Assembly: GCA_949987565.1 (NCBI GenBank)
Contig: OX465115.1
Span: 7,218,566-7,282,565, forward strand
Direction of reading: 5' to 3'
Length of the DNA: 64,000 nt
DNA from: Luidia sarsii
Lineage: Eukaryota; Echinodermata; Asteroidea; Paxillosida; Luidiidae
In this document: positions 46,141-57,240 of the stretch, one piece after another
Position numbering within the stretch: position 1 is the first letter of the stretch
Layout: each line of letters starts with the position of its first letter
The notes under the pieces: generated by a model
Database searches by the model: none
What the model was told of the DNA's origin: nothing
The model's input: the letters and a program-made list of their open reading frames with translations, nothing else
Position numbers and translations under genes: made by a program

Positions 46141-46168
46141 TGATTATTTTTTCTTCTTGTATCATTTC

Positions 46169-46260
46169 AGACGCTGACTGGAGGAGGACGCAGACGAGGA
46201 GCGGGAGGAGGAGGAGGAGGAGGAGGAGGTGGAGGAGGATGAGGATGTGGAGGAGATTCA
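46169..46260. repeat. GAG/GGA purine repeat
   Basis: Almost pure (GAG/GGA) trinucleotide run of about 80 bases, ending GATTCAGGTGTTAG. Confidence 0.85.
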
Positions 46261-46313
46261 GGTGTTAGGCTGGGTTTAGAAGGGAGGCTAGAAGGTCAAA
46301 GCATGCTTTGATG

Positions 46314-46530
46314 GGTAGGCTAAGGAGGCTTATGGGGTAAGAAGAATAGGCTAAGGAGGCTTATGGGGTAAGAAGTATAGGCTAAGGAGGCTTATGGGGT
46401 ATGGGGTAAGAAGTATAGGCTAAGGAGGCTTATGGGGTATGGGGTAAGAAGTATAGGCTAAGGAGGTTTATGGGGTGGGAAGGACAGGCTATAAGGAGGT
46501 TTATGGGATGGGAAGGATAGGATGATTAGA
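46314..46530. repeat. Minisatellite of 32-40 bp monomers
   Basis: About six copies of TAGGCTAAGGAGGCTTATGG followed by GGTAAGAAG. Two consecutive monomers have an internal GGGGTAT duplication, and the last ones carry GGGATGGGAAGGA. Confidence 0.9.
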
Positions 46531-46692
46531 AGGTACCTTTTGGGGGAAGGAAAAGTCTTTTTTTCCGCCTGGCCTTGTGACCCCCGCTTTTGCCATTGGT
46601 CCTGTGAAGAGGGTTCATACCCTTGTTTCAGGATCAAGCAAAGGTTCTCGCCAGTTTTCCTCTACTCTTTTTCTTCTACACTTCTGTCTGCC

Positions 46693-47310
46693 GCGGTGGT
46701 TATGGCGGTGGTAATGGCGGTGGTAATGGCGGTGGTAATGGTGGCAATGGCGGTGGTAATGGTGGTAATGGTGGTGGTGGCGGTGGTGGTGGTCGTTGCG
46801 GTGGTAACCATTACCACTGCAACCTCCACCACCAGCCCATGCACCACCAGCAATGGTGCTAATGGCGGTGGTAATTATGGTAATGGCGATGGTAATGGTG
46901 ATGGTAATGGTGATGGTAATGGCGGTAATGGCGGTGGTTGCGGATGTGGCGGTGGTAATGGTGGTAATGGTGGTGGTAGTGGCGGTGGTAATGGCGGTGG
47001 TAATGGCGGTGGTTGCGGTGGTGGCGTTGGTAATGGTGGTAATGGCAATAATGGCGGTGGTAATGGTGCTAATGGCGGTGGTAAATATGGTAATGGCGAT
47101 GGTAATGGCGATGGTAATGGCGGTGGTAATAGTGGTAATGGCGATGGTAATGGTGGTGGTGGTGGTGGTAGTGGTGGTGGTGGTGGTGGTGGTGGTGGTA
47201 ATGGTGGTAATGGCGGTGGTAATGGTGCTAATGGCGGTGGTAATGGTTGTAATGGCGGTGGTAGCGGCGGTGGTAATGGCGGTGGTAATGGTGGTAATGG
47301 GATGGCCGGT
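46693..47310. repeat. Imperfect GGT/GGC/AAT trinucleotide array
   Basis: About 620 bp built from GGT, GGC, GAT and AAT triplets. Because it is a triplet array, both strands stay open. The plus frame 46522-47319 reads as Gly/Asn-rich, another plus frame as Val/Met-rich, and the minus strand as Thr/Ile-rich. Nothing shows that any is translated. An internal segment at 46808-46856 (CCACC-rich) is inverted relative to the rest. Confidence 0.9.
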
Positions 47311-47780
47311 CGTGGCTGATGTGTTGCGAAGGACTTTATAGAGTCCCTTTCTTTTTCCCTCTCTGTTCTTTCTATGTGTTGCTAACAATGCTTCGTCCAA
47401 TGCATATTAGGCGAAACGGTCAAATGGCTGACCACAGTGTACGTACTGGAACTGCCTGGCCACCAAGTTGGGTAAGCTATCTTTCTTTTTGTCTCAATTC
47501 TTGATTTTGATTCTTGATTCTTTAACTATTTTTTGCAGTGAATCAAAAAAAATGATGCAAACTACGGTAAGACTGGAATAGCCTACATCAAGCTCTCTGC
47601 CTTAAGTGGCAATGTTCTAATGACTCGGATTTCTCCCTCCATTCACAGGACCTTAGTAATTTATTTGCTAGGAGTCATGGCCGGTTGTTGTCAAGTTGAA
47701 TGCTCTATTGAGAGGGCCTGATGTGTCTCCTGCAGTGTGGCCCTTAAAGAATGGTCTCCTCCCCCTACGAAAAGGCCTAG
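47311..47780. other. Unrecognised sequence
   Basis: A stretch at about 47400-47470, ending in TTGGGTAAG (47467-47475), looks exon-like but matches no family known to me. No other feature seen. Confidence 0.3.
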
Positions 47781-48560
47781 GATTCCCCTGGTCACTAGCT
47801 TTCATCTTTGTCTCCCTAGGCCCTCCACTTCGGAAAATAAGTAATGACAATCACCACATACACCTCGGACCGCCGGGCCAGTGCCATTCCAGACACCCCT
47901 TTTCTGGCATACAGACGTCCTCACAACCAGGGAGATCTGATTGTTCGTGCTGATGAGGTCCCCTCTAAATGTGTAGTCTGCCAGAACCATCAAGGAAGCA
48001 GTCTCCTTTTCTGGATACTCCCCTGACTCTCCGCAAAGGACCAATGAATAATTACTTGTAAAACAACTAATATGTTATATATCTCATTTCTTGCAGGGTC
48101 TGCAACATTGAATTATACCCAAAACAGCCTCAAGAAACTACTCTATGGTCATAGATCTACCATCAACACCAAGCGAGTAGATACCCCTTTGGGTCTGCAT
48201 TTTAATCTCACTAATCCTTCCATTCTTGACATGTCTGTACAGAGCAGAGTCTGTTGGCCATCGGAACGTCGGCTGTCCACCTCATCAGCAGGGAGAAACT
48301 GTGGATTAAGGCCTCTTGTCAAAAAGATCATCGGTTGGGTATCAGATGATTTGACCCATCCGATGTCGTTTCCACCGGATAGCCATCGTGAATTTTTCAC
48401 CCCAGAGTCCAGTACAATTGGCTTTCTACCAGGGGAAATTTGATCGGTCGGATAATTTCAACCGGCACTCAACCGATGATCTTTTTGACAAGAGACCTAA
48501 GGACCTCCGCACTGTCCATCCTTATGGCCTCAACATCCAGGGATGTTGGGGAAAGACTAA
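47780..48560 (+). pseudogene. Penelope-like element remnant, C-terminal part with GIY-YIG nuclease
   Basis: Three degenerate pieces follow in order. About 47901-47960 reads FLAYRRPHNQGDLIVRA, like the conserved RRP-N-DLLVR stretch near the end of the Penelope RT. About 48147-48235 has LYGHRSTI, then GLHFNL and SILDM, the H-R...HFN...D pattern of GIY-YIG endonucleases. About 48503-48538 has LRT and PYGLN, the usual end of that domain. Frames shift between pieces, and a 188-bp MITE splits the last two. No intact RT is in the window. Confidence 0.6.
48310..48497. mobile_element. 188-bp MITE inside the Penelope-like remnant
   Basis: Flanked by TAA at 48307-48309 and 48498-48500. Its ends are long inverted repeats beginning GGCCTCTTGTCAAAAAG on the left and (reverse-complemented) GGTCTCTTGTCAAAAAG on the right, about 27 bp with one mismatch. 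A TAA duplication fits PIF/Harbinger-type elements. Outside it, the codons on the left (ending Trp-Ile) and right (Leu-Arg-Thr) are in one frame if the insert and one TAA are disregarded. Confidence 0.8.
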
Positions 48561-48760
48561 TCCTCACTAGTCCCTCTTTTCTTTCATCTTCACTGTCCAT
48601 TTCCCCTTTGATCTCCCACCTACCTCCTGCCCCTTTGATCCCCCACCCCTTTGATCTTCCCTCCCTTCATGTACATCTGCATCCCACTCCCTTACTCTAT
48701 CATGACGTATGTCAGGTTTTCCTTTCCCTGACTGTTTGTGTATGTCCTTGTCACTTTGGC

Positions 48761-48801
48761 TTTGAGAAAGGTCCAGCTTGGATCAAAACGTCATCAGGCC
48801 C
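48761..48801 (+). repeat. Single hairpin-element arm (hammerhead-like) downstream of the Penelope-like remnant
   Basis: TTTGAGAAAGGTCC, then AGCTTGGATC, then AAAACGTCATCAGGCCC matches, with a few changes, the right arm of the 160-bp elements. It lies about 200 bp past the GIY-YIG end. Confidence 0.65.
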
Positions 48802-48835
48802 TCTAACTTTTGAGATTTATTTTTTCCAGTGTTAG

Positions 48836-50007
48836 ATCCAAGAAGAGGTTGTAATGTTTCTATTCATTTGGGTGATTTTTTTTTATAAATCAGTGTTTTA
48901 TCTTTGCAATGAGTATACTTGAAGTAATGGGTGAGTTGACAAACACCTGAGACAAGTTAGTACTTGATGAAATAGATTCATTCATGTGTAATCTGAATAT
49001 GAAAACTAAACCTAAGGAAATTCTAAGTAAAGAAAAGTCGTTTACATTTGCCATATCAGCTAAATTGAATCTAGACAAAATACTTCAATTCTGATCCACT
49101 GAAATTGATCCAAGATTCCTTGAATTGCTAAGCTATGTGGAATTGTTTGGTTGATAATTCTACAGATCATTCAAAATGTAAGTCAAACAAAATAATGAGG
49201 ATTTGAGTACATCGTTTCCTGAATGTTTCTCTTTGTTTTGCTTTTATGCTTCAGGTGTCAGGGTGACTGTGATGACCGGAGGTAACCAAAATATCAATTT
49301 GATTTTTTCTGATCTAAATAGATCTTTTGAATTTTAATCATCTTAAAAATGTTGACTTGTAGTGTAATTTGACTGCTATAAAATTCAACAGTAAAAAAAT
49401 GTGTTTACTTCTGATCTAATTGAATGTCAATCGAATTACAGATCCAAGCATCTTATACAGATGGATTTATCTTAGTGATTGTAATTGGCATTCCAAACCA
49501 TTAGTTTAAAAATTAGGCTTCTCGATCATCATTATTTAAAAAAATTGCATTTATTTTTATATTTCTTTTTCTTCTTTGTTTTTGATCATTGTTTAGGGTA
49601 CCAGACCCAGTTGCAGTGATCATGACTGGATGTGAGCAGTCTGTTTGTCATCTTGAAAGGGGAACTGAGGTTATAATCAAGTTGATAATTCAACAATCCA
49701 CAAGGCGGTTGAATATCTATTATTTATTATGTTTCTGGAGAATTTGAACCGCACTTTGAAGGCCGTGTCAAACTTGTTAAAATTGACTATGGAATCAAGC
49801 AAAACTACAGTATCCTGAATGTAAAGTTTTCAAAATACCAAATGGATACTATTAGGATGTGCTCATCCTGCCTCTCTGATGTGTCTATAGGGTTTAACCT
49901 GAAGTCCACAATACTATTACAAACCTATGATTCAGCTATAATCGTAGCTTGGCTGGATGAAATACTTATTTGTGGATGATTTCAAGTTACTGAATTTGTA
50001 ACCATAA
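48836..50007. other. AT-rich intron-like or intergenic sequence
   Basis: No gene recognised. Short islands between good splice-like signals occur, for example CTTCAG at about 49252-49257 and TTTAGGGTACC at about 49594. The phrase CATCTTGAAAGGGG at about 49650 recurs at about 50238 with diverged downstream sequence, hinting at an old duplication of about 0.59 kb. Confidence 0.35.
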
Positions 50008-50100
50008 AACTGCTTACTGCCAAAATGACCAAAATGCAAAAGTCTAGCATATCTGAGGGCTTGATATCTTGATGCTAGCAGGACCTTTCCCAAAGGCAGA
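50008..50100 (-). repeat. Half copy of the 160-bp hairpin element
   Basis: ACTGCTTACTGCCAAAATGA and ACCAAAATGCAAA match the element leader. AGCATATCTGAGGGCTTGAT and GCTAGCAGGACCTTTC match the left arm, and the copy stops at CAAAGGCAGA, the loop. It is older and has no right arm. Confidence 0.65.
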
Positions 50101-53060
50101 AATTAATTTGTATAACCTAATACATTTTTGAGGTTTTGAATTTGCATTAATCTTTGACTTGATTTGAATTCCTATCATTCTCCAGGTGATCCTTTGTCTG
50201 TGGGTGGTTGGTGGGCGACAAGGGTGGACAGTACATAGCATCTTGAAAGGGGCACTCCGGTAATAATCAAATTCATCCTGTAGGGCCTACTATCCAAAAG
50301 GCTATGATAAGTTATTGTGATTCAGACAATTTTTTTAGCTTTGGCTCTGAAAAATACTATTTATGAGAAATATTGTTTTGGGATGATTTCAAGGAACAAA
50401 TTTAAATATATACCTAGACAAAACTTTGCAAATTCCTGTTTGACTGAAATGACCAAAATTACTGAAAAAGGGCAAAGTGAACTAAGTGGACTTGATAATT
50501 ATTTGGACTGTTATTATTATTTATGCGGCAAACTTCACAAAAAATAATGGATACAAGAACGGACCACGAGTTAAAGAGACATGTGTACAACAAGGATTAC
50601 AAGCAGGAAACACCAGGCCAGCAGCAAAGGCCAGGAAAGGGAATAGTCCAATTTGGATTTTGTTGTACGGCCACTCATGTCTCATTTGCGTTACATTTTT
50701 GAGCTTGCATTAACTTGATTTCCATTTCTATAATTTTCCAGGTGAACCTTTCCGTTGTTACGTGCATCCTGACGTGGAAGGAGATGGTAAGAAAGAGAGA
50801 GAGGGAAAAATGCTTTTAGATACATGGGTGTCACCAGGTTCTAAAAGGGGAATGGGTATCATTGACCAGTATGTCATTATTACCTCTAGAGAGCGCTAAT
50901 GTCATTTCACACATTGCCTGCACACAGGCCTTGCTAAAACTAAATTGCAAATTGCTCATGTTCTGGACTGAACTTTCTGTCCAAAAAGTCCAATACGGAT
51001 TTTGTTGTCCGGTCACTCATGTCTCATTTGCCATTCCTGCTGACACCCATGTTTTAAATGTATGGTGATGATCTTGATGCTTGAATAATTTTGTAGCGCT
51101 AGCTAGCTACGTCCAACACAGAGAGACTACTGGGGGCCAATTCATGCAGAAGCTTATGAGGGAAACTTTCTGTGGAATGATGAAAATCGGGAGACAACAT
51201 GCACATTCTCATGTGACTCTATTGCCATTGATTCCTAATTGGGTTCTATATAATTTTTACAATGGGTTTGGGCTATAAAAACGATTTCATCTAAAGCAGA
51301 AGTTGGTTCTCAAATAAGCAGCTGTAAGAAATTGGCCAAAATGTCAGATGATGCTCTGTCTCATGTGGGAGCCTCAAGTTCTGACTCACGACCCTTGGTG
51401 ACAAGTCCGAGACGAGGAAATGGTGTTTGGTCTTGCAGTGGCTGTGGGCTAATGCTGATGCTGACGGACTGCTGAACTTCTGAGGATTAACAGCCTCACC
51501 AGATGGAGCAGCCTTTCCATGGCTGGGGGTAACTGTGGTGACTCTTCATCATCAGCATCTGTTTGGTCTTGGATGATGGAGAATGAAGCCCAATGGTTTT
51601 GTGAGCGCGTCTGACCTTCAGTGGAGTAACCTAGCTACTAGAAGTGCCAGCATTTGCACTCCGGATTTGAAGGATGCCGCTTTCGTTTGTTTCCCGAGGC
51701 CGTTGTTTCTCCCAGTGTTCTCTGCTGGATGTTCCATGTGTTCTATGCATTCACCGGCACTATGTCATGAAGAGATATCCTGCAGGCTGTCACTGCTATC
51801 TGGTTAATATCTGGTGTGGTTTCCCAAAATTGTCTTCAAGCTCTCATGCAACCCATGCACCTATAAAGGATGTCCTCAAGGATGTGACTGACGTATGTCA
51901 CCCAGCATGGGCCAGCCGTATGGTATTAGATAAAGAGAACTCAGGCCTGGCAATTTCTTTTAGTCATCATCTGTTGTTGCTCATTATCATTGTTATATCA
52001 ATGGAATCTGGAAATGACCTGAGACAGCAAATATGGGAGAAACTTAACTGAGAACAAAAACAAAACCCTGTTATGGTAGATGTTTGATAATCGACCCTTA
52101 AACAATTTGCGGAAATGGTTAGGAAAATTTGACTGGATCAGGACTTGATCCCAAGACGTCTAGTTTATTTAATGGACCCATACTCTGAATAATCCAGATT
52201 TTATAGTCTGATGGATGGAGGAATAGTAAGATGTCTTGGGAATAAGACCAGGTCTAGTAATTTTTTGTTTGCTAATTGTTTATAATTATGTATTCTTATT
52301 TTTGTTGTTGAAGATATCAATCAATTGTATTTTTATCTCAAAACTTCTAAAGTTACAAAGAAATAGTTTGTCGATAAAGATGTTAATAAAGTTTTATCCA
52401 ATCAAACTTGAAATAGATTATTCTGCTTTTCAAAAATGTAAGACTAGGTTAGCCGGCTTAAATTGGATTTTCAATCCTTATGCTTAAAATACATCAGTAA
52501 ACTTGAAAACCCAAGGATGTCCTGACCACCGTCACGGTGTGCTGCAGATGAGTCAAAATCTGATGATGCTTTTGGGATGATGAATGACTGCTGTCTCTGA
52601 TGAGTTGGGTGTTAAATTTGCATCTGTTGCCATGTGCTGCTGTATATAGGGCGGAGATCTGGGCTCATTGAAGATGGGGAGGGTGCGATGGAGCACGAAT
52701 CAGCAATTGGACTGACAAGAAGAAGGACGTTTTCGGTGTTGTCAGCAGCTCAGTGTTGTTTTCTAAGAAGCCACGTCCTACCAGTGTTTGCTTAATTATG
52801 TGTGATGTAGGCCTACATCAGAGTGCTGCAGAAAAGGCTTTTGCGGATGCGATGGGACTGCACCTACAGCTTTAATTGTTGACTCCATCATCAGGACACC
52901 ATCCCATATATGTGATAGTTTTAGGATACTCTGATTTACAAATTCGGCATGCTTCAAGATAAAAGTGAAATATGTAATTATGAAGTTAATGTTATGGTTA
53001 TAATTATGTGCTCTTCATAATATTGATTTCATGGCGACCCTATTTTGTATTGTTTTCAGG
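50101..53060. other. AT-rich sequence without a recognised gene
   Basis: A direct repeat of about 48 bp lies at about 50646-50693 and 50988-51036 (both contain GGATTTTGTTGT and CACTCATGTCTCATTTG). The stretch 51340-52010 is less AT-rich and has scattered open frames up to 125 codons on the plus strand, matching nothing I know. Confidence 0.4.
50742..50786 (+). other. Exon-like island
   Basis: TTTTCCAG precedes 45 bases that stay open in one frame, followed by GTAAGAAAG. It could be a small exon of a gene extending beyond the recognisable region, or chance. Confidence 0.2.
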
Positions 53061-53091
53061 GGCATCCGGGAGCCCTTACATTGAAAAGGTG
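53061..53091 (+). other. Exon-like island
   Basis: ATTGTTTTCAG, then about 31 open bases (GGGCATCCGGGAGCCC and following), then GTGAGGGT, giving good acceptor and donor signals. No homology recognised. Confidence 0.25.
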
Positions 53092-53120
53092 AGGGTCGTT
53101 CCATGTTATATATTTTGTAT

Positions 53121-53155
53121 GTGATTATATGATTATATGATTATATGATTATTAG
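53121..53155. repeat. GATTATAT microsatellite
   Basis: Four to five tandem GATTATAT units. Confidence 0.9.
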
Positions 53156-53471
53156 GAACATCTCATACCCCCATGCACTCACGTTCATATAACACACCTA
53201 CAGATACTACACCATTGAACTTACAAGGTGCTGGGTCTCACTTGCCTCTTTGGCACTAAATTTAACAAACTCTTCTCTTCTCTTCACTTCTCTCTTCTCT
53301 TCTCTTTTTTTCTTCTGCAAACAGTAACACTAGAACCTAACAATAGGCACTGCACTTAACTAAAACTTCCAAGGGTTAGGTCTTTATGGTGGTGGGGGAC
53401 GTATACGATATATAGGACTGGGTAAACTTTGCTTTCACGTTGTTCGTGAGCCTTTGGTTGGTGGATGAGTA

Positions 53472-53530
53472 GGGCGCCACCGCGCGGCGGTGGTTGATTC
53501 TGAATCTACTGTCGCCGTGTGGTGGCGCTC
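53472..53530. repeat. Inverted pair of GCGCCACC motifs
   Basis: GGGCGCCACCGCGCGGCGG faces GTGTGGTGGCGCTC, so GCGCCACC occurs in opposite orientations within 59 bp in an AT-rich setting. The words resemble CTCF-type sites; this is inference. Confidence 0.5.
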
Positions 53531-53619
53531 TTCAAATTCAAAGTGCGCGCTATCCTATATACCGGGGCGTTCCTATCTTGGCTAACATAACATTAAAATA
53601 ACTCACTCATAATGTCTGC

Positions 53620-53680
53620 CCCTCCCCAGAGCGGTCACTCTCAAAAAGACCTGTCAGAGCGGTCACTCTATAACTGACCA
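53620..53680. repeat. Short tandem duplication CAGAGCGGTCACTCT
   Basis: CAGAGCGGTCACTCT occurs twice about 32 bp apart, near 53628 and 53660. Confidence 0.7.
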
Positions 53681-53989
53681 GTAATTAACCCTGATACACA
53701 TTCATACCCCCATCCAGACACAATATATACCCCCATCAGAGCGCCAACAATATGACAATAATGATTATTTAGATTAATATTAATTATGTGCCATATAAGT
53801 GGAGTTATTACATTTTCTAATTCATTCTTGTTTTTTTTTTTCCAGATGTTTGAATGTTGTCCAGTCTATTTTTGTCTCTTTGTCCTCGTTTGGTCCATTT
53901 TTGTTAGTCTGTCCTAGATCTCCTGACTCTTGTCCTTCAATTCGCATCAGCAGTCACGATAGTATGATACCTGCATTGAATGGTCCGTC

Positions 53990-54220
53990 TGTGTCCCAAG
54001 GTTGGGTCCAATGACGGTGCTCAGTAAAATGGATGTATGGATGGTCGGAACCAGTAGCTGTGTTCTCTCTTGCATGTGTAGGTGTGTGTGGGTGCTAAGG
54101 CTGGGTCCAATGACGGTACTCAGGAAAATGGTCTGAACCGGTAGCTTTCTTGAATGTTTTGATGTGTGTTTTTAGTCTTCTGTCTTGCATGAGTAGGTGT
54201 GTATGGGTGCCAGCAACCAG
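53990..54220. repeat. Tandem duplication of about 100 bp
   Basis: GGGTCCAATGACGGT occurs at about 54004 and 54104, and CTTGCATG-GTAGGTGTGT at about 54071 and 54184, giving two full copies and a partial third. Confidence 0.8.
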
Positions 54221-54365
54221 GGTACCACAATGGAGATAAAGATAAGATCTGCCAGTTCTTGGTCGCAGCTAGCCTGGATGTCACCACCCTACCATCATCT
54301 GCTTCTGGTGGTCCATGGAGGAGGAAGGTCGGAGGCTCAAAGCAGACAAGAAGATATCCACACAG
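54203..54365 (+). other. Exon-like stretch
   Basis: About 160 bases less AT-rich than the surroundings, open in two plus-strand frames and ending CCACACAG followed by GTGGGTTT, a good donor. Not recognised as any family. It precedes the TCACTGCAG acceptor at 54650-54658, next to the 22-bp minisatellite. Confidence 0.25.
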
Positions 54366-54668
54366 GTGGGTTTACTTTTCTTGTAAGAAATCAGGACCCA
54401 CTTTAAAATTTTGTATTTGATTAAAATATCATTGCATGACAACCTGATCAATTAGGCTACAGCTCTAATTTTTACAAAACTTGGTTATACAATTCTTTTG
54501 CATTTGTTAATTTTGTTTAATTTGTTTGATTTTTGAAATGAACTTGCATGTCATTCTTAATTTGTTTCATTCATTTTATTTCATTCTTGGTTGACGAAAA
54601 GCTGAGAAATTAATTTGCTAACAGTGAAAATTGCAATCTGGTCCCTTTCTCACTGCAGGTGGTTGCCC
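54366..54668. other. AT-rich intron-like spacer
   Basis: T-rich sequence ending CCCTTTCTCACTGCAG, a polypyrimidine tract and AG resembling a splice acceptor. Nothing else is seen. Confidence 0.4.
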
Positions 54669-55905
54669 TTGGAGGAATGGAGGAGTGGACCGACCCACTT
54701 GGAGGAATGGACCGACCCACCCGGAGGAGTGGACCGATCGACCCACTTGGAGGAGTGGACCGCCACACTTGGAGGAGTGGACGACCCACTTGGAGGAGTG
54801 GACCGACCCACTTGGAGGAATGGACCGACCCACTTGGAAGAGTGGACCTACCCACTTGGAGGAATGGACCGACCCAACCGGAGGAGTGAACCGACCCACT
54901 TGGAGCAATGGACAGCCACACTTGGAGGAGCGGATGACCCACTTGGAGGAGTGGACAGACCCACTTGGAGGAATGGACCGACCCACCTGGAGGAGTGGAC
55001 CGACCCACTTGGAGCAATGGACAGCCACACTTTGAGGAGTGGACCGACCCACTTGGAGGAATGGACCGACCCACAATTGGAGGAGTGGACCGACCCACTT
55101 GGAGCAATGGACAGCCACACTTGGAGGAGTGGACCGACCCACTTGGAGCAATGGACAGCCACACTTGGAGGAGTGGACCGACCCACTTGGAGCAATGGAC
55201 AGCCACACTTGGAGGAGTGGACCAACCCACTTGGAGGTGTGGACCGCCACACTTTGAGGAGTGGACCGACCCACTTGGAGGAATGGACCGACCCACAATT
55301 GGAGGAGTGGACCGACCCACTTGGAGCAATGGACAGCCACACTTGGAGGAGTGGACCGACCCACTTGGAGCAATGGACAGCCACACTTGGAGGAGTGGAC
55401 CGACCCACTTGGAGCAAATGGACAGCCACACTTGGAGGAGTGGACCGACCCACTTGGAGCAATGGACAGCCACACTTGGAGGAGTGGACCGACCCACTTG
55501 GAGCAATGGACAGCCACACTTGGAGGAGTGGACCGACCCACTTGGAGCAATGGACAGCCACACTTGGAGGAGTGGACCGACCCACTTGGAGGTGTGGACC
55601 GCCACACTTGGAGGAGTGGACCGACCCGCTTGGAGGAGTGGACCGACCCACTTGGAGGAGTGGACCGACTGCACTTGGAGGAGTGGACCGCACCACTTGG
55701 AGGAGTGGACCGCCACACTTGGAGGAGTGGACCGACCCACCTGGAGGTGTGGACCGCCACACTTGGAGGAGTGGACCGGCACATTTGGAGGAATGGACGC
55801 CCCACTCTTGGTGCAATGGACCGGCACATTTGGAGGAATGGACCAGCACACTTGGAGCATTGGACTGGCCAACTTAATTGGTGCAATGGACCGACCCAAT
55901 GGGAG
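54669..55905. repeat. 22-bp minisatellite of about 55 monomers
   Basis: Monomers GGACCGACCCACTTGGAGGA plus GT or AT; about a third carry GCAATGGACAGCCACAC instead. These two types alternate as 44-bp dimers, and a 222-bp block (55036-55257) is repeated next to itself (55258-55479). The monomer lacks stops in most frames on both strands, so frames of 225-442 codons overlap in several frames on both strands. They are artefacts unless transcripts show otherwise. Confidence 0.95.
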
Positions 55906-57015
55906 CAATATGCACCTGGTAATTCTTCACATGTATGACTTTCCAATATTCTTGCTTTCTACTTTTTGTCCTGTTTGTTGTATCGTGTACTTGTATATCA
56001 TATAATGTACATGTACTTAAACAGCTTATCACTTGATGAAGAGTTTACATGTTCATGTATTTCAAAAATGGTGCCCAATGTGGCATCTCAACATAGCAGC
56101 ATGTCAATTTCCCTTGTTTTGCACTGCAGCGAGAAATAATTGTCTGCTTATTTGGGGCATTAAGCATTTAACCTGATCATCGATTGGGTAGTTCGAAGAT
56201 CAAGAATCAATTCAAGAATTAGTTCTAGCAAGTACCTCACAACAGAACAGTTGTTTTCTTTTGTAGCATTAAATCAATAGCAGTTCTTACGATGAAGCCC
56301 AACATCGTCACGGAGGAGGCCGCTGACTGTTTTTGGGTACAGGTTTTCAGAGCATTTATAATATTAAATGTCTGTTTTTTCCTGGACGTCGTGTGTCTCC
56401 GATGAAGTGATATTTCGTAGTCAGTCATACAGAATTCTTGAGAAGCAACTAACAAGTATATTGCGTGTTTGGGTCTGCATGTGAGGAGTAAGAATGTGGC
56501 AGCTCAAGATGGCAACAAATTCATTCTCAGTTCATCTTCGAGTTTCTGTGGAGTAAGAGTTTTTTTCCGTATATTTTCATAAAACAGACTCTGGGTTTAG
56601 GACTCCTTTACACGTACGTGTTTCATTTTATGCACTGAGGATTTTATTTCATGGCCTTATGTTAATCACAATGTTATGGTTTAAAAGTTGGTATACAGTG
56701 ATTTGAACTGCTTTCAACTGGTAACATATTAACCTTGTTTCTTCAGATGAATGTCGAGCCTTAACATAATGATTATGTAGAATGAATAACGTTACACTGA
56801 AGTTATGAATAAAACAACTTCATTATTATGATATAAACAGAAAAGATAAAACTATACCCCATCTCATTATTTTCTCGTGCTGTTTCTAGAAAAAAAAGCT
56901 TGTCGAGCTTAAACAATCAGTGGTCGGTGGTGTACGTATTTTATATATTCAGAAAATGTGTTAAAATCTGCCTTCTATTTGGCACGACATAACATGTCAT
57001 GCCTTACTTGTTAAT
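55906..57015. other. AT-rich sequence, nothing recognised
   Basis: No gene or repeat that I can support. Confidence 0.5.
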
Positions 57016-57240
57016 TTGAGGTCGTTCGCACATGCAACACAGTGCGCGCGCTGTTTACATCAGCCGTCACTGGTCGCCAGCATGCATTACATGGCACTTT
57101 ACGATCTTTGTCATTGGTTGCTACATGCTGAATGCAGAGCACCAATTAATCCAAAATGGCGGCGCCCTGTCGTAATAAGATGCATGATGTTACGTGGGAA
57201 ATGCTGCATTATAATTACAATCTTTGGTAGTTAAACCAGG
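57016..57240 (+). promoter_or_regulatory. CpG-rich, promoter-like island
   Basis: CpG-containing words (GTCGTTCGCAC, GTGCGCGCGC) precede a CATTGG (inverted CCAAT, 57112-57117) and CCAAAATGGCGGCGCC (57151-57166), whose AAATGGCGGC is a YY1-type site often found just downstream of start sites. The surroundings are AT-rich. Downstream, ACCAGTAAGA at about 57544 could be a first-exon donor. No coding gene is visible on either strand. Confidence 0.3.

Noticed and set aside
46522..47319. 265-codon Gly/Asn-rich frame
   Set aside because: It is a triplet-repeat array; the opposite strand is equally open as Thr/Ile-rich sequence, so openness is not evidence for a gene.
54610..56005. Overlapping frames of 225-442 codons on both strands
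   Set aside because: 22-bp minisatellite artefacts; simultaneous openness in several frames on both strands is incompatible with normal coding constraint.
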